A program made the translations under genes and the position numbers. A stretch of DNA of 64,000 bases, taken from positions 2,309,501 through 2,373,500 of the forward strand of contig NZ_CP062167.1 in assembly GCF_014844055.1 (NCBI RefSeq), in the 5' to 3' direction. Under the pieces are notes generated by a model, which was not told the origin of the DNA, did not search any database, and saw only the letters and a program-made list of their open reading frames with translations. Position 1 is the stretch's first letter, and the number at the start of each line of letters is the position of its first letter. Source of the stretch: Aureimonas sp. OT7 (GTDB taxonomy: Bacteria > Pseudomonadota > Alphaproteobacteria > Rhizobiales > Rhizobiaceae). Positions 10,581-21,099 of this stretch are shown in pieces.

Positions 10581-13412
10581 TTCCTTCAGGAAACGGCCGG
10601 TCCATGAGCGGGGCTCGGCAACGATATCCTCGGGCGTCCCGGTGGCGACGACTTCGCCACCGCCGTCGCCGCCCTCGGGGCCGATGTCGATCACGTAGTC
10701 CGCGGTCTTTATGACCTCCAGATTATGCTCGATCACGGCAACGGTGTTGCCCTGGTCGACAAGGGAGTGCAGCACCTCCAGGAGCTTGGCCACATCGTGG
10801 AAGTGCAACCCTGTCGTCGGCTCGTCCAGGATGTAGAGCGTGCGGCCCGTCGCCCGGCGCGACAGCTCTTTCGCCAGCTTGACGCGCTGCGCCTCGCCGC
10901 CCGAAAGCGTCGTCGCCTGCTGGCCGACCTTGATGTAGCCGAGCCCCACCTCCTTCAACGTGGCGAGCTTGTCGCGCACGGCCGGAACGGCAGCGAAGAA
11001 TTCGACAGCCTCTTCCACCGTCATGTCGAGCACGTCGGCGATCGACTTTTCCTTGAAGGTTACGTCCAGAGTTTCCCGGTTGTAGCGCTTGCCGTGACAG
11101 ACATCGCACGTCACGTAGACGTCCGGCAGGAAGTGCATCTCGATCTTGATGACGCCATCGCCCTGGCAGGCTTCGCAGCGTCCGCCCTTGACGTTGAATG
11201 AGAAGCGGCCTGGCTGATATCCGCGCGCCTTGGCCTCGGGCAGGCCTGCAAACCAGTCGCGGATGGGCGTGAAAGCCCCGGTATAGGTAGCCGGGTTGGA
11301 TCGCGGCGTGCGGCCGATGGGCGACTGGTCGATATCGATGACCTTGTCCAGAAGCTCCAGCCCCTCGACCCGGTCATGCTCCGCCGGCACGTCCCGCGCA
11401 TTGGAGATGCGGCGCGCCGCCGCCTTGAACAGGGTTTCGATGAGGAAGGTGGATTTGCCGCCGCCCGAGACGCCCGTGACGCAGGTGAAGAGACCCATCG
11501 GCACTTCCGCCGAAATGTTCTTCAGGTTGTTGCCGCGCGCCCCGACGACCTTGATCGCCTTGCCCTTCTGTTTCTTGCGGCGCTTGTCGGGCACCGGAAC
11601 GCCGAGGGCGCCTGAAAGATACTGCCCGGTCAGCGACTTCGGATTGGCCATGACCTCGGCGGGCGTGCCGGCGGCGATCACCTGGCCGCCATGCACCCCG
11701 GCGGCGGGGCCGATATCCACCACGTAATCCGCCGTCAGAACGGCATCCTCGTCGTGTTCGACGACGATCACCGTATTGCCGATATCGCGAAGGTGTTTCA
11801 GCGTGTCCAGAAGACGCGCATTGTCACGCTGATGCAGGCCGATCGACGGCTCGTCCAGCACGTAGAGGACGCCCGTCAGGCCCGATCCGATCTGCGACGC
11901 CAGGCGGATGCGCTGGCTTTCGCCGCCCGACAGCGTACCGGAGGCGCGCGACAGGGTCAGGTAATCGAGCCCGACATCGACCAGGAATTTCAGCCGTTCG
12001 CGGATTTCCTTGAGGATGCGGACGGCAATCTCGTTCTGCTTTGCGGTCAGCCTGTCCGGCAGCACCTCGAACCAGTCGGCCGCGCCGCGGATGGAAAGCT
12101 CTGTCACCTCACCGATATGGCGCTCGGCGATCTTGACGGCGAGCGCTTCCGGCTTGAGGCGGTAGCCGTTGCAGGCCGGGCAGGGCGTGGCCGACATGTA
12201 GCGCTCGATCTCCTCGCGGGACCAGGCCGAGTCGGTTTCCTTCCAACGCCTTTCCAGATTGGGGACGATCCCCTCGAAAGTCTTGGTGGCGTTGTAGGAT
12301 CGCAGGCCGTCGCTGTAGCGGAACTGGATCTTGTGGCTGCCCGTGCCGTGCAGGATGGCGTCCTGCGCCTTCTGCGGCAGAGCCGACCACTTGTCGGTCA
12401 GCTTGAACTCGTATTCCCGCGACAGCGCTTCCAGGGTCTGCAGGTAATAGGGCGAGGTGGACTTGGCCCATGGCGCGATCGCGCCGGCTTTCAGCGTGCG
12501 GTTTTCGTCGGGCACGATGAGCTTGGGGTCGATGGCGCGCTGCGAGCCGAGCCCGTCGCAAACGGGGCAGGCGCCGAACGGGTTGTTGAACGAGAACAGG
12601 CGCGGCTCGATCTCGGGAATGGTAAACCCGGAGACCGGACAGGCGAACTTTTCCGAGAAGACAAGCTGGCGCGGTTTGCCCTGCTCGTCCTTTTCGTCGG
12701 CGAACTCGGCGACGGCCAGCCCTTCGGCCAGCTTGAGCGCGGTTTCCAGAGAGTCGGCCAGCCGTGCCTGGATGTCGTCGCGCACGACGATGCGGTCGAC
12801 CACCACGTCGATGTCGTGCTTGTACTTCTTGTCGAGCGCGGGGGCGTCGGCGATGTCATAGAACTCGCCATCGATGCGAACGCGCTGGAAGCCCTTTTTC
12901 TGGAGTTCGGCAAGCTCCTTGCGGTATTCGCCCTTGCGGCCGCGCACCATCGGCGCCAACAGGTAGAAGCGTGTCCCTTCGGCTTGCGCCATCACGCGGT
13001 CGACCATCTGGCTGACGGTCTGGCTTTCGATGGGCAGGCCGGTGACGGGCGAATACGGCACCCCGACCCGCGCGAACAGCAGGCGCAGATAATCGTAGAT
13101 CTCGGTAACGGTGCCGACCGTGGAGCGCGGATTGCGCGAGGTGGTCTTCTGCTCGATGGAGATCGCCGGCGACAGGCCGTCGATCTGGTCGACATCCGGC
13201 TTCTGCATCATCTCCAGAAACTGCCGGGCATAGGCCGACAGGCTTTCCACGTAGCGGCGCTGCCCTTCGGCGTAGATGGTGTCGAAGGCAAGGGACGATT
13301 TGCCCGAGCCGGAAAGCCCCGTCATCACCACCAGCTTGTCGCGGGGGATGTCGAGATCGACATTCTTGAGATTATGTTCGCGGGCACCGCGAATGGAGAT
13401 GACGTTTTTCAT
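10536..13412 (-). CDS. uvrA: Excinuclease ABC subunit A
   Basis: Damage-recognition ATPase of nucleotide excision repair. It contains two ABC modules: Walker A sequences GLSGSGKSS (~33-41) and GVSGGGKST, signatures [12 protein letters not shown] and [12 protein letters not shown], and two CxxC...CxxC zinc modules (for example CPVC and CEAC...CDVC). Length 958 aa, normal. The gene is divergent from ssb and shares an upstream region containing a LexA box 109 bases before its ATG, so SOS induction is expected. The partner Mfd is also in the window. Confidence 0.98.
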   Translation of the reverse strand: MKNVISIRGAREHNLKNVDLDIPRDKLVVMTGLSGSGKSSLAFDTIYAEGQRRYVESLSAYARQFLEMMQKPDVDQIDGLSPAISIEQKTTSRNPRSTVGTVTEIYDYLRLLFARVGVPYSPVTGLPIESQTVSQMVDRVMAQAEGTRFYLLAPMVRGRKGEYRKELAELQKKGFQRVRIDGEFYDIADAPALDKKYKHDIDVVVDRIVVRDDIQARLADSLETALKLAEGLAVAEFADEKDEQGKPRQLVFSEKFACPVSGFTIPEIEPRLFSFNNPFGACPVCDGLGSQRAIDPKLIVPDENRTLKAGAIAPWAKSTSPYYLQTLEALSREYEFKLTDKWSALPQKAQDAILHGTGSHKIQFRYSDGLRSYNATKTFEGIVPNLERRWKETDSAWSREEIERYMSATPCPACNGYRLKPEALAVKIAERHIGEVTELSIRGAADWFEVLPDRLTAKQNEIAVRILKEIRERLKFLVDVGLDYLTLSRASGTLSGGESQRIRLASQIGSGLTGVLYVLDEPSIGLHQRDNARLLDTLKHLRDIGNTVIVVEHDEDAVLTADYVVDIGPAAGVHGGQVIAAGTPAEVMANPKSLTGQYLSGALGVPVPDKRRKKQKGKAIKVVGARGNNLKNISAEVPMGLFTCVTGVSGGGKSTFLIETLFKAAARRISNARDVPAEHDRVEGLELLDKVIDIDQSPIGRTPRSNPATYTGAFTPIRDWFAGLPEAKARGYQPGRFSFNVKGGRCEACQGDGVIKIEMHFLPDVYVTCDVCHGKRYNRETLDVTFKEKSIADVLDMTVEEAVEFFAAVPAVRDKLATLKEVGLGYIKVGQQATTLSGGEAQRVKLAKELSRRATGRTLYILDEPTTGLHFHDVAKLLEVLHSLVDQGNTVAVIEHNLEVIKTADYVIDIGPEGGDGGGEVVATGTPEDIVAEPRSWTGRFLKELLLRRPAGKAEAAE

Positions 13413-13520
13413 CTGGCCGGCCGATAATGGGGAAAACGGGTCCTGTGCCTCCCATATCGGGCATGGGACGGCGGGTTGAAAGACGTATCGGGCAAAAAGA
13501 CTTGACGCCCCATTGTCTAT

Positions 13521-13535
13521 GTTCTTTCTTTGTTC
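13521..13535. promoter_or_regulatory. LexA (SOS) box between uvrA and ssb
   Basis: GTTC at 13521-13524 and GTTC at 13532-13535 are separated by exactly 7 bases, the direct-repeat LexA operator established for alphaproteobacteria. It lies in the divergent uvrA-ssb region, 109 bases from the uvrA start and 128 from the ssb start, so it could control both. Confidence 0.8.
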
Positions 13536-13662
13536 GCGTCAATCGCGCATCAAACGGGTGTGGATCGTGGCTGATTTCGTGGGGCCGGCCGCTTGGAACG
13601 GACGATGCGATGGTCTAGCTTCCGCCCCGTTCGAATTCATTTTCATAGACTGAGGTATCCCG

Positions 13663-14193
13663 ATGGCAGGCAGCGTCAACAAGGTCATTCTGGTCGGCAA
13701 TCTGGGCGCCGATCCGGAGGTGCGCCGCCTGAATTCCGGCGATGCCGTCGTCAACCTGCGCATCGCCACGTCCGAAACATGGCGCGACCGCCAGTCCGGC
13801 GAGCGGCGCGAGCGCACCGAATGGCACAACGTGGTCATCTTCAACGAAAACCTCGTCAAGGTTGCCGAGCAGTATCTCAAGAAGGGCGCGAAGGTCTATC
13901 TGGAGGGGCAGTTGCAGACCCGTTCCTGGGAAGATCAGCAGGGCCAGAAGCGCTACACGACGGAAGTCGTCCTGCAGCGTTTCCGCGGCGAACTGCAGAT
14001 GCTCGACGGGCGTGGCGAGGGCGGCGCTTCCTTTGAAGGCGGCGGCGGCTCCGAACGCGGCGGCGGCGGTGGCGGTGGCCGTGGCGGTTACGACGATCGT
14101 GGCGGAAACGGCGGCGGCGGCCGTGGCGGCTATGACGAGCGCGGCGGCGGTGGCGGCCGCGGCGGCGACATGGACGACGAAATCCCGTTCTGA
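13663..14193 (+). CDS. ssb: Single-stranded DNA-binding protein
   Basis: Binds ssDNA during replication, repair and recombination and recruits partners through its C-terminal tip. The N-terminal OB fold (~1-110) contains [36 protein letters not shown] and [11 protein letters not shown] Gly/Arg/Tyr-rich disordered linker (~125-168) follows, then the acidic tip MDDEIPF. The start has a GAGG box upstream. The ssb stop codon lies inside a 26-bp imperfect tandem repeat. The gene is divergent from uvrA with a LexA box between them. Confidence 0.98.
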   Translation: MAGSVNKVILVGNLGADPEVRRLNSGDAVVNLRIATSETWRDRQSGERRERTEWHNVVIFNENLVKVAEQYLKKGAKVYLEGQLQTRSWEDQQGQKRYTTEVVLQRFRGELQMLDGRGEGGASFEGGGGSERGGGGGGGRGGYDDRGGNGGGGRGGYDERGGGGGRGGDMDDEIPF

Positions 14194-14241
14194 TAGCCCG
14201 CAAGCATCGGCACGTCTGATAGCGCGCAGGCATCGGTACGA
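14190..14241. repeat. 26-bp imperfect tandem duplication covering the ssb stop codon
   Basis: Bases 14190-14215 and 14216-14241 are two head-to-tail copies of a unit beginning ctgatagc and containing gcatcgg. They differ at a few positions. The first copy includes the ssb TGA. Confidence 0.8.
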
Positions 14242-14247
14242 TCGGAC

Positions 14248-14276
14248 GCCCGGCCCCCAAGGCCGGGCTTTCTTTT
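14248..14276 (+). terminator. Intrinsic terminator of ssb
   Basis: GCCCGGCC (14248-14255) pairs with GGCCGGGC (14261-14268) around a 5-nt loop, followed by TTTCTTTT. It lies between ssb and the convergent marC. Confidence 0.88.
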
Positions 14277-14293
14277 AATACGGTTCGCCGAGG

Positions 14294-14920
14294 TCAGAGC
14301 GCAAAGAGCTGGCGCACGCCATCGGCCACGAACTGCACCGCCAGCGCCGCCAGCAGGACGCCCAGAAGGCGCGTCACCACTGCGCGTCCGGTAACGCCCA
14401 TCAGCCGGTCGACCCTGTCGGCCACGGCCAGGAACAGGAATGTCGCGACGCAGACCAGCGCGATCACCAGCACCAGCAGGCTCTGCCCGACGAAGCCCGG
14501 AAGATTGCCGGACAACAGGATGACGGCCGAAATCGCCCCCGGTCCTGCCATAAGCGGGATAGCCAGCGGAAACGCCGCTACATTGGCCGCTTCCTCGGGG
14601 TGGGGCACGGCCTCCCCGGCGCTTTTCTCCTTGCGATGCTGCCGCTTCTCGAACACCAGCTCGAAGGCGATGGTGAACAGGAAGAGCCCGCCCGCGACTC
14701 GGAAGGCGCCCAGCGAAACGCCGATCGCCTCGATGATGACGAGCCCGAACAGCGCGAAGACGGCCAGGATCACGAAGGCGATGACGCTGGACTGTAGGGC
14801 GATGTGGCGGCGTTCGAGCCGCGTGCGCCCGGGCGTCAGCGTCAAGAACAGCGGGATGAGGCCGAGCGGGTCGATGATGACGATAAGGGTGATGAACCCG
14901 GTCAGAAGCATGTCCGCCAT
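14294..14920 (-). CDS. MarC family integral membrane protein
   Basis: Inner-membrane protein of the MarC/UPF0056 family; despite the name, a role in antibiotic resistance is not established. The product is 208 residues with six predicted membrane segments. Family hallmarks are IDPLGLIPLFLTLTPG at the N-terminus and the repeat-like LMAGPGAISAVILL in the second half. The ATG at 14920 starts MADMLLTGF; the frame extends far upstream but that part is antisense to gyrA. Same neighbourhood (ssb-marC-gyrA) is common in Hyphomicrobiales. Confidence 0.9.
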   Translation of the reverse strand: MADMLLTGFITLIVIIDPLGLIPLFLTLTPGRTRLERRHIALQSSVIAFVILAVFALFGLVIIEAIGVSLGAFRVAGGLFLFTIAFELVFEKRQHRKEKSAGEAVPHPEEAANVAAFPLAIPLMAGPGAISAVILLSGNLPGFVGQSLLVLVIALVCVATFLFLAVADRVDRLMGVTGRAVVTRLLGVLLAALAVQFVADGVRQLFAL

Positions 14921-15190
14921 CGAAAAGCACCCCTGCGGCGGTTTCGATGAACACCGGTTCAGCGATACCGCTCCGTTGATTTGTCCTGTCGCATTTTCCC
15001 CAGCCGAAGCGATTCCGCTTCGGCCGGAAATGCTTTGGTCGAGAATCGCGCCGGCAGCGCGGGTGCGATCCTGCACGGTCAGCGCAGTACGTGCGACAAC
15101 CATAGGGCGCATTTTTTTCGCGATCTGCTGCAGGCGGCAATAAGTTGTTGAAAAAGCGTTGAAAATACCCGCCGTTGCGGGATCGCGGAT
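14921..15190. other. marC-gyrA divergent intergenic region
   Basis: No gene is supported here. It contains an 8-bp stem inverted repeat (15003-15010 with 15017-15024) with no T run on either side and an A/T-rich segment around 15110-15170. The gyrA promoter candidate begins at 15191. Confidence 0.5.
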
Positions 15191-15220
15191 TTGCCAATCC
15201 GCCGCGCCGCAGGCTATAAG
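15191..15220 (+). promoter_or_regulatory. gyrA: Candidate gyrA promoter
   Basis: TTGCCA at 15191-15196 and TATAAG at 15215-15220 are separated by 18 bases. This predicts a start near 15227 and a short leader before the TTG start of gyrA at 15254. Confidence 0.45.
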
Positions 15221-15253
15221 CGCGCAAGATCGAAGTGTAGGCAAGGAAGCGTC

Positions 15254-18022
15254 TTGGCAGACGATCGTAAGGACACCCCGCCGGCGGAGCGCCCCAGCGG
15301 CATCGAGCCCGTATCCATCATAGAGGAGATGCAGCGCTCCTACCTCGATTACGCGATGAGCGTCATCGTCAGCCGCGCTTTGCCCGACGTGCGGGACGGG
15401 CTGAAGCCCGTGCACCGCCGCGTGCTCTATGCAATGTCCGAGATGGGGCTCGTACATAACCGACCCTTCCGCAAGTCGGCGGGTGTCGTCGGCGAGGTGA
15501 TGGGTAAATACCATCCGCACGGCGATGCCTCCATCTACGACGCGCTGGTGCGCATGGCGCAGGATTTCTCCCTGCGTGCACCGCTGATCGACGGACAGGG
15601 CAATTTCGGTTCCATCGACGGCGATCCGCCAGCCGCGATGCGATACACCGAGTGCCGGCTGGAGAAGCTGTCGGAAGCCCTGCTCGAGGATATCGACAAG
15701 GAGACGGTGAACTTCCAGGAGAATTACGACGGGCGCGAGCTCGAGCCGACGGTTCTCCCGGCCCGGATCCCCAACCTTCTGGTCAATGGCTCGGGCGGCA
15801 TCGCCGTCGGCATGGCGACCAACGTGCCGCCGCACAATCTGGGCGAGGTCGTGAACGGCTGTATCGCCATGATCGACAACCCGGCCATCACCCTGCCGGA
15901 GCTGATGGAGATCATTCCCGGGCCGGACTTCCCGACGGGCGCGATCGTGCTTGGCCGGGCCGGCATCCAGTCGGCCTATGCTACCGGGCGTGGTTCCATC
16001 CTGATGCGCGGCAAGGTGCATGTGGAAAGCATGCGCGGCGACCGCGAGGCCATCGTCATCACCGAGGTGCCGTATCAGGTCAACAAGGCGTCGATGATCG
16101 AGAAGATGGCGGACCTTGTCCGCGACAAGCGGATCGAGGGCATCTCGGACATTCGCGACGAAAGCGACCGGGAAGGCTATCGCGTCGTCATCGAACTGAA
16201 GCGTGACGCCTCCTCCGACGTGGTGCTGAACCAGCTGTATCGCTTCACGCCGCTCCAGACGTCGTTCGGCGCCAATATCGTGGCGCTGAATGGCGGCAAG
16301 CCCGAGCAGATGACGCTGATCGACATGCTGTCGGCCTTCATCGCCTTCCGCGAAGAAGTGGTGAACCGCCGCACCAAGTTCCTGCTGCGCAAGGCGCGCG
16401 AACGCGCCCACGTGCTGGTTGGACTGGCCATCGCCGTCGCCAACATAGACGCGATCATCAAGCTGATCCGCGAGGCGCCGGACCCGGCCACTGCGCGCGA
16501 GCAGTTGATGAGCCGCGACTGGGACGCGCGGGACGTCGAGCCGCTGATCCGCCTGATCGACGATCCGGTCTACAAGATCTCCGACGCCGGTACGTACCGC
16601 CTGTCGGAAGCGCAGGCCCGCGCGATCCTCGATCTGCGGCTGCAGCGCCTTACGGCGCTCGGGCGCGACGAGATCGGCGACGAGCTGAACAAGCTGGGCG
16701 AAGAGATCCGCGATTATCTCGACATTCTCTCTTCACGCGTGCGCGTGCGGGAGATCGTCAAGGCGGAGCTGGCCGCGGCACGCGACGAGTTCGCCACGCC
16801 CCGGCGCACGGAACTCAGCGAAGGCGCCGCCGACCTCGAAGACGAAGACCTGATCCCCCGCGAGGAGATGGTCGTGACCGTCAGCCATGGCGGCTACATC
16901 AAGCGTGTTCCGCTGGCCACCTATCGCGCCCAGCGCCGTGGCGGCAAGGGGCGCTCGGGCATGGCGCTGAAGGGCGACGAGGATTCCGTCACGCGCCTGT
17001 TCGTCGCCAACACGCATACGCCCGTCCTGTTCTTCTCGTCGCGGGGCATCGTCTACAAGGAGAAGGTGTGGCGCCTGCCGCTGGCGACGCCGCAATCGCG
17101 CGGCAAGGCGCTGGTGAACATGCTGCCGCTGGAAAAGGGCGAGCGGATCACCTCGATCCTGCCGCTGCCGAACGACGAAGAGGCCGCCGAGGCACTGAAC
17201 GTCATGTTCGCCACGACGCGCGGCACCGTGCGCCGCAACAAGCTGTCCGATTTCGTGCAGGTCAACCGCAACGGCAAGATCGCCATGAAGCTGGACGAGG
17301 CCGGCGACGAGATCCTGGCGGTGGCCACCTGCTCGGAAGATGACGACGTGCTGCTGACGGCGGCGTCGGGGCAGTGCATCCGATTCCCCGTCACGGACGT
17401 GCGCGTCTTTGCGGGCCGCAATTCCGTAGGCGTGCGCGGCATGTCGCTGGCCGAAGGAGACCGCCTGATCTCCATGGCGATCATGCGTCACGTGGATGCG
17501 ACGCCGGCCGAGCGCGCGACCTATCTTCGCATGCGCCGCGCGGTCGACGGAGAGGCGACCGGCGAGGTCGTAGCCGACGAGGAGGCAACCGAGGAAGTGT
17601 CGCTGACGCAGGAGCGTTACGCCTTCCTGAGCGCGGCGGAAGAATTCGTGCTGACGATCAGCGAATTCGGCTTCGGCAAGCGTTCGTCTTCGTACGATTT
17701 CCGCACCATCGGGCGGGGTGGCAAGGGCATCAGGGCTACGGACGTGTCGCGCATCGGCGACATCGGGGCCCTGGTGGCCGGTTTCCCGGTCGAGGAAAGC
17801 GACCAGCTTCTGCTGATTTCGGATCGCGGCCAGATGATCCGTGTGCCCGTCAACGGCATTCGCATCGCCAGCCGCGCCACCAAGGGCGTAACGATCTTCA
17901 ACACAGCCGACGGTGAGCGTGTCGTGTCCGTGGAGCGGATTCCCGACCAGGGCGAGGAAGTTCCCGAGCTCGGCGAGGCCGGCGGCGGCGATGAGCCGGG
18001 CGAGCCGACAACCGAAGGCTGA
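15254..18022 (+). CDS. gyrA: DNA gyrase subunit A
   Basis: Breakage-reunion subunit of gyrase. The TTG at 15254 is chosen because AAGGAAG lies just upstream and family similarity starts within ~15 residues; this gives 922 aa. The winged-helix/tower core carries the catalytic tyrosine (AAMRYTE, Y131). The C-terminal beta-pinwheel contains the GyrA box QRRGGKG, which marks it as GyrA rather than ParC. The quinolone-determining region reads [10 protein letters not shown], so the position equal to E. coli Ser83 is Ala (A92) while Asp87 is kept (D96). The C-terminus is acidic. An intrinsic terminator follows. Confidence 0.97.
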   Translation: MADDRKDTPPAERPSGIEPVSIIEEMQRSYLDYAMSVIVSRALPDVRDGLKPVHRRVLYAMSEMGLVHNRPFRKSAGVVGEVMGKYHPHGDASIYDALVRMAQDFSLRAPLIDGQGNFGSIDGDPPAAMRYTECRLEKLSEALLEDIDKETVNFQENYDGRELEPTVLPARIPNLLVNGSGGIAVGMATNVPPHNLGEVVNGCIAMIDNPAITLPELMEIIPGPDFPTGAIVLGRAGIQSAYATGRGSILMRGKVHVESMRGDREAIVITEVPYQVNKASMIEKMADLVRDKRIEGISDIRDESDREGYRVVIELKRDASSDVVLNQLYRFTPLQTSFGANIVALNGGKPEQMTLIDMLSAFIAFREEVVNRRTKFLLRKARERAHVLVGLAIAVANIDAIIKLIREAPDPATAREQLMSRDWDARDVEPLIRLIDDPVYKISDAGTYRLSEAQARAILDLRLQRLTALGRDEIGDELNKLGEEIRDYLDILSSRVRVREIVKAELAAARDEFATPRRTELSEGAADLEDEDLIPREEMVVTVSHGGYIKRVPLATYRAQRRGGKGRSGMALKGDEDSVTRLFVANTHTPVLFFSSRGIVYKEKVWRLPLATPQSRGKALVNMLPLEKGERITSILPLPNDEEAAEALNVMFATTRGTVRRNKLSDFVQVNRNGKIAMKLDEAGDEILAVATCSEDDDVLLTAASGQCIRFPVTDVRVFAGRNSVGVRGMSLAEGDRLISMAIMRHVDATPAERATYLRMRRAVDGEATGEVVADEEATEEVSLTQERYAFLSAAEEFVLTISEFGFGKRSSSYDFRTIGRGGKGIRATDVSRIGDIGALVAGFPVEESDQLLLISDRGQMIRVPVNGIRIASRATKGVTIFNTADGERVVSVERIPDQGEEVPELGEAGGGDEPGEPTTEG

Positions 18023-18039
18023 GCGTCACCTGAAAAGAC

Positions 18040-18071
18040 AAGGGGCCGTCCATGGGATCGGCCCCTTTGTT
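18040..18071 (+). terminator. Intrinsic terminator of gyrA
   Basis: AAGGGGCCG (18040-18048) pairs with CGGCCCCTT (18059-18067) around a 10-nt loop and is followed by TGTT. The T run is weak but the stem is strong. Confidence 0.65.
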
Positions 18072-18096
18072 CACGGATACCGGCGGGATGCCCGTA

Positions 18097-18225
18097 TCAG
18101 TACATTACGCGGTTCTTGCGGACGGAGGCTCTGACGCGCGCCTTATCCGCTTCGTTATGTATGGTAATGGCGGTGGCCGTGAGCAGAGTGACGACCATGG
18201 CCATGGACAATGCGAAGATGAGCAT
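18097..18225 (-). CDS. Small predicted membrane protein (42 aa)
   Basis: Not recognised. The ORF encodes 42 residues: a hydrophobic N-terminal half (MLIFALSMAMVVTLLTATAI, ~1-20) that could be a membrane anchor or signal, then a basic tail rich in Arg and Lys ending NRVMY. An ideal GGAGG box lies 8 bases before the ATG at 18225. It sits between the gyrA terminator and coaD, on the opposite strand to both. The good ribosome binding site and one-segment topology argue for a real small protein, but codon evidence is limited. Confidence 0.45.
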   Translation of the reverse strand: MLIFALSMAMVVTLLTATAITIHNEADKARVRASVRKNRVMY

Positions 18226-18417
18226 TCCTAAGCCTCCGAATTTGCGTGGAAAACGTGGTTAACCCGCCGTTGGTTCCACGCCTTGCGCCGCCTTCCGCGA
18301 AACCGCACGCATGTTCCTGTCTGATTGCAGATTGCGCGCCATTTGCTCGCGAAGGGGTTTCGCGGATATGTCCAATTTTAACGAGATGGCCTTGCCTGCG
18401 ATGAGGGTTACGAAGCT

Positions 18418-18927
18418 ATGAACGAGCCGCGCCGCGCATTGTATTCGGGGTCGTTCGACCCGATAACCAACGGCCATCTGGATATCATTCGCCGCGGCCT
18501 GCGCCTGTTCGACGAAGTCGTCGTCGCCATTGGCGTGCATCCGGGCAAGAAGCCGCTCTTCACCTTCGATGAGCGCGTGGCCATGATCGGCGAGGCGCTG
18601 GGCGGTCCGATACCGGGATTGAAGGTGATCGCGTTCAAGGGCCTCGTCGTCGACGCCGCGCGCGCCAACGGAGCGAGCGTCCTGCTGCGCGGTCTGCGCA
18701 GCGGCAGCGACCTCGACTACGAGATGGAAATGGCCGGCATGAACGGCGCGATGGCCGCCGACATCGACACGCTCTTCCTGCCGGCTTCGCCGCCCGTCAG
18801 GCCCATAACCGCCACATTGGTGCGCCAGATCGCAGGGCTGGGCGGTGACGTTTCGGCATTCGTGCCGGCCAATGTCGTGGCCGCCCTGAACGCGAAATTT
18901 CCCAAAGTTCCGGAGTCTGCCTCATGA
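18418..18927 (+). CDS. coaD: Phosphopantetheine adenylyltransferase
   Basis: Transfers AMP from ATP to 4'-phosphopantetheine, the penultimate step of coenzyme A synthesis. The product is 169 residues with the nucleotidyltransferase signature [14 protein letters not shown] at the N-terminus (T/H-x-G-H motif as NGH) and the [12 protein letters not shown] segment. Its stop overlaps the start of the following cyclophilin gene (ATGA at 18924), so the two are co-translated. Confidence 0.95.
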   Translation: MNEPRRALYSGSFDPITNGHLDIIRRGLRLFDEVVVAIGVHPGKKPLFTFDERVAMIGEALGGPIPGLKVIAFKGLVVDAARANGASVLLRGLRSGSDLDYEMEMAGMNGAMAADIDTLFLPASPPVRPITATLVRQIAGLGGDVSAFVPANVVAALNAKFPKVPESAS

Positions 18928-19478
18928 AGCTGCTTGCCCGCCTTGGCCTTATCGCCGGTATCCTTGTATCCGCCTTCACCTTTTCCGCTTCGGCGCAGCA
19001 ACCGGACCCGGACAACCAGTTGACCGTGACGACCGACAAGGGATCGTTCGTCATCCAGCTCCGTCCCGATCTCGCGCCCCATCATGTGGAGCAGATCAAG
19101 AAGCTCGCCGCCGAGGGGTTCTATAACGGCGTCGTCTTCCATCGGGTGATCGACGGCTTCATGGCCCAGACCGGAGACCCGACGGGCACCGGCACGGGCG
19201 GTTCGCAGTTGCCGGACCTGCAGGCCGAATTTTCCAACGAGACCTTCGATCGGGGCACGGTGGGCATGGCGCGGGCGCAGGATCCCAACTCGGCCAACTC
19301 GCAGTTCTTCATCATGCTCGCGGACGGCGACTTCCTGGACGGCCAGTACACCGTCGTCGGCGACGTCGTCTCGGGCATGGAAGTCGTCGACCAGATCAAG
19401 AAGGGCGACGAGGCCCGGAACGGTACCGTCGCAGACCCGGACAAGATGCTCTCGGTGACAGTCGGCGGCGCGTCCTGA
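18924..19478 (+). CDS. Exported peptidyl-prolyl cis-trans isomerase (cyclophilin)
   Basis: Folding catalyst, probably periplasmic. Residues 1-24 form a signal peptide (MKLLARLG, hydrophobic core, ASAQ). The cyclophilin domain follows with [20 protein letters not shown] (catalytic Arg in FHR), [10 protein letters not shown] and a C-terminal [11 protein letters not shown]. It overlaps the coaD stop by 4 bases. It is very similar in its core to the next gene, so the pair looks like a duplication in which one copy gained or kept an export signal. Confidence 0.93.
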   Translation: MKLLARLGLIAGILVSAFTFSASAQQPDPDNQLTVTTDKGSFVIQLRPDLAPHHVEQIKKLAAEGFYNGVVFHRVIDGFMAQTGDPTGTGTGGSQLPDLQAEFSNETFDRGTVGMARAQDPNSANSQFFIMLADGDFLDGQYTVVGDVVSGMEVVDQIKKGDEARNGTVADPDKMLSVTVGGAS

Positions 19479-19561
19479 ACCCGAAGCCGTCTCTCCCGGC
19501 GGTTGTGCTTGCCTGCGTGATGGGGCATTCACTGCGCACACTCTGAACGAAAGGAAGGCCG

Positions 19562-20032
19562 ATGACCTTCGAAAAGCCCGAAGACACGCTCATACTGGAA
19601 ACCAGCAAGGGGCAGGTCGTCATCGAACTGCGGCCCGATCTGGCGCCCAACCACGTTGCGCGCATCAAGGAACTGGCCCGCGAAGGGTTCTATGACGGTG
19701 TCGTGTTCCATCGCGTCATCGATGGTTTCATGGCCCAGACGGGCGACCCGACGGGAACGGGTACGGGCGGCTCCGACAAGCCGGACCTGAAGGCCGAGTT
19801 CTCTTCCGAGCCGCATGAGCGCGGCACCGTATCGGCCGCCCGCACGGCCAATCCGAATTCGGCGAACTCGCAGTTCTTCATCTGCTTCGACCGCGCACCG
19901 TGGCTCGACAAGCAGTATTCGGTGTGGGGCAAGGTGGTCGAAGGCATGGATGTCATCGACAAGATCAAGCGGGGCGAGCCGGTGCGCGATCCCGATTCGA
20001 TCAAGACCATGCGCGTCGCCGCCGACCTCTAG
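19562..20032 (+). CDS. ppiB: Cytoplasmic peptidyl-prolyl cis-trans isomerase (cyclophilin)
   Basis: Cyclophilin of 156 residues without a signal peptide, so cytoplasmic. [33 protein letters not shown] and [14 protein letters not shown] C-terminus (EGMDVIDKI) are the family motifs. AAGGAAGG lies just before the ATG. It begins 83 bases after the exported paralogue and ends 17 bases before queA, so a coaD-ppi-ppiB-queA-tgt transcript is likely. Confidence 0.93.
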   Translation: MTFEKPEDTLILETSKGQVVIELRPDLAPNHVARIKELAREGFYDGVVFHRVIDGFMAQTGDPTGTGTGGSDKPDLKAEFSSEPHERGTVSAARTANPNSANSQFFICFDRAPWLDKQYSVWGKVVEGMDVIDKIKRGEPVRDPDSIKTMRVAADL

Positions 20033-20049
20033 TTTCGAAGGCGACGGAC

Positions 20050-21099
20050 ATGCGGGTCGATCTGTTCGATTTCGACCTTCCGGAAGAGCGGATCGCGCTG
20101 CGGCCCGCTCTTCCGCGCGAATCGGCAAAGCTTTTACACGTTCCTTCCCATGGGGACTTCGATGACAGGCGCGTCGGCGACCTGCCGGGCCTGCTGCGCC
20201 CCGGCGACTGCCTCGTCTTCAACGATACGCGCGTGATCCCCGCGCGGCTGGCAGGCATCCGGCGACGGGGCGACACCACGGCGCGGGTGGAGGTGACGTT
20301 GCATATGCGTCTCGGAGCCGATGAATGGCGCGCTTTCGTCAAGCCCGCCAAGCGTATCGATGCGGGCGAGATGCTGGAATTCGGCGGCGGCGCACTGACG
20401 GCCACGATCGCCGACAAGCGCGATGGCGGAGAGGTGACCCTGCGCTTCGACAAAAGCGGCGCGGCCTTGGATGCCGCCATCGCCGAGGTCGGTATCCTGC
20501 CACTGCCCCCCTATATCGCGGCCCGCCGCCCCGTGGACGCGCAGGACAGCGCCGATTACCAGACGATCTATGCGCGTGAGGAAGGCGCCGTGGCAGCCCC
20601 GACAGCCGGGCTGCATTTCACGCCGGAGTTGATGGCGCGGTTGCGGGAGCAGGGCGTGGAGACGGCCTTCTTGACGCTGCATGTCGGGGCAGGGACGTTC
20701 CTGCCCGTGAAGGCCGACGATACCGCCCAGCATCGCATGCATGCCGAGATCGGCGAGATCGATGCTGCCACGGCGGACCGGTTGAACGATGTCCGGAAAC
20801 AGGGCCGGCGGATCGTGGCGGTGGGCACGACGTCGCTTCGCCTGCTGGAGTCGGCCGCCGACGAAGACGGGACGGTGCACCCCTTCCGCAAGGCGACCGA
20901 CATCTTCATCACGCCCGGCTATCGCTTCCGGGCCGTGGATGCCCTATGGACGAATTTCCATTTGCCGCGCTCCACCCTGTTCATGCTGGTATCCGCGTTC
21001 AGCGGGCTCGAACGGATGCGGGCAGCTTACGAACACGCGATCGCCGGAGGCTACCGCTTCTATTCGTACGGCGACGCCTGCCTTCTGGAACGTGCATGA
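20050..21099 (+). CDS. queA: S-adenosylmethionine:tRNA ribosyltransferase-isomerase
   Basis: Adds the epoxycyclopentane moiety to 7-aminomethyl-7-deazaguanine in tRNA, the penultimate step of queuosine formation. The product is 349 residues starting [16 protein letters not shown]. Family segments seen are [32 protein letters not shown] and the C-terminal [15 protein letters not shown]. The start at 20050 is the family start; the longer open frame overlaps ppiB. The stop overlaps the tgt start (ATGA at 21096). Confidence 0.95.
   Translation: MRVDLFDFDLPEERIALRPALPRESAKLLHVPSHGDFDDRRVGDLPGLLRPGDCLVFNDTRVIPARLAGIRRRGDTTARVEVTLHMRLGADEWRAFVKPAKRIDAGEMLEFGGGALTATIADKRDGGEVTLRFDKSGAALDAAIAEVGILPLPPYIAARRPVDAQDSADYQTIYAREEGAVAAPTAGLHFTPELMARLREQGVETAFLTLHVGAGTFLPVKADDTAQHRMHAEIGEIDAATADRLNDVRKQGRRIVAVGTTSLRLLESAADEDGTVHPFRKATDIFITPGYRFRAVDALWTNFHLPRSTLFMLVSAFSGLERMRAAYEHAIAGGYRFYSYGDACLLERA

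Noticed and set aside
14040..14160. Repeated GGC-rich units in ssb as a CRISPR or tandem repeat
   Set aside because: They encode the Gly-rich linker of SSB in frame; the periodicity is due to glycine codons.
15003..15024. Inverted repeat upstream of gyrA as a terminator
   Set aside because: The 8-bp stem has no T run on either strand and neither neighbour ends there.
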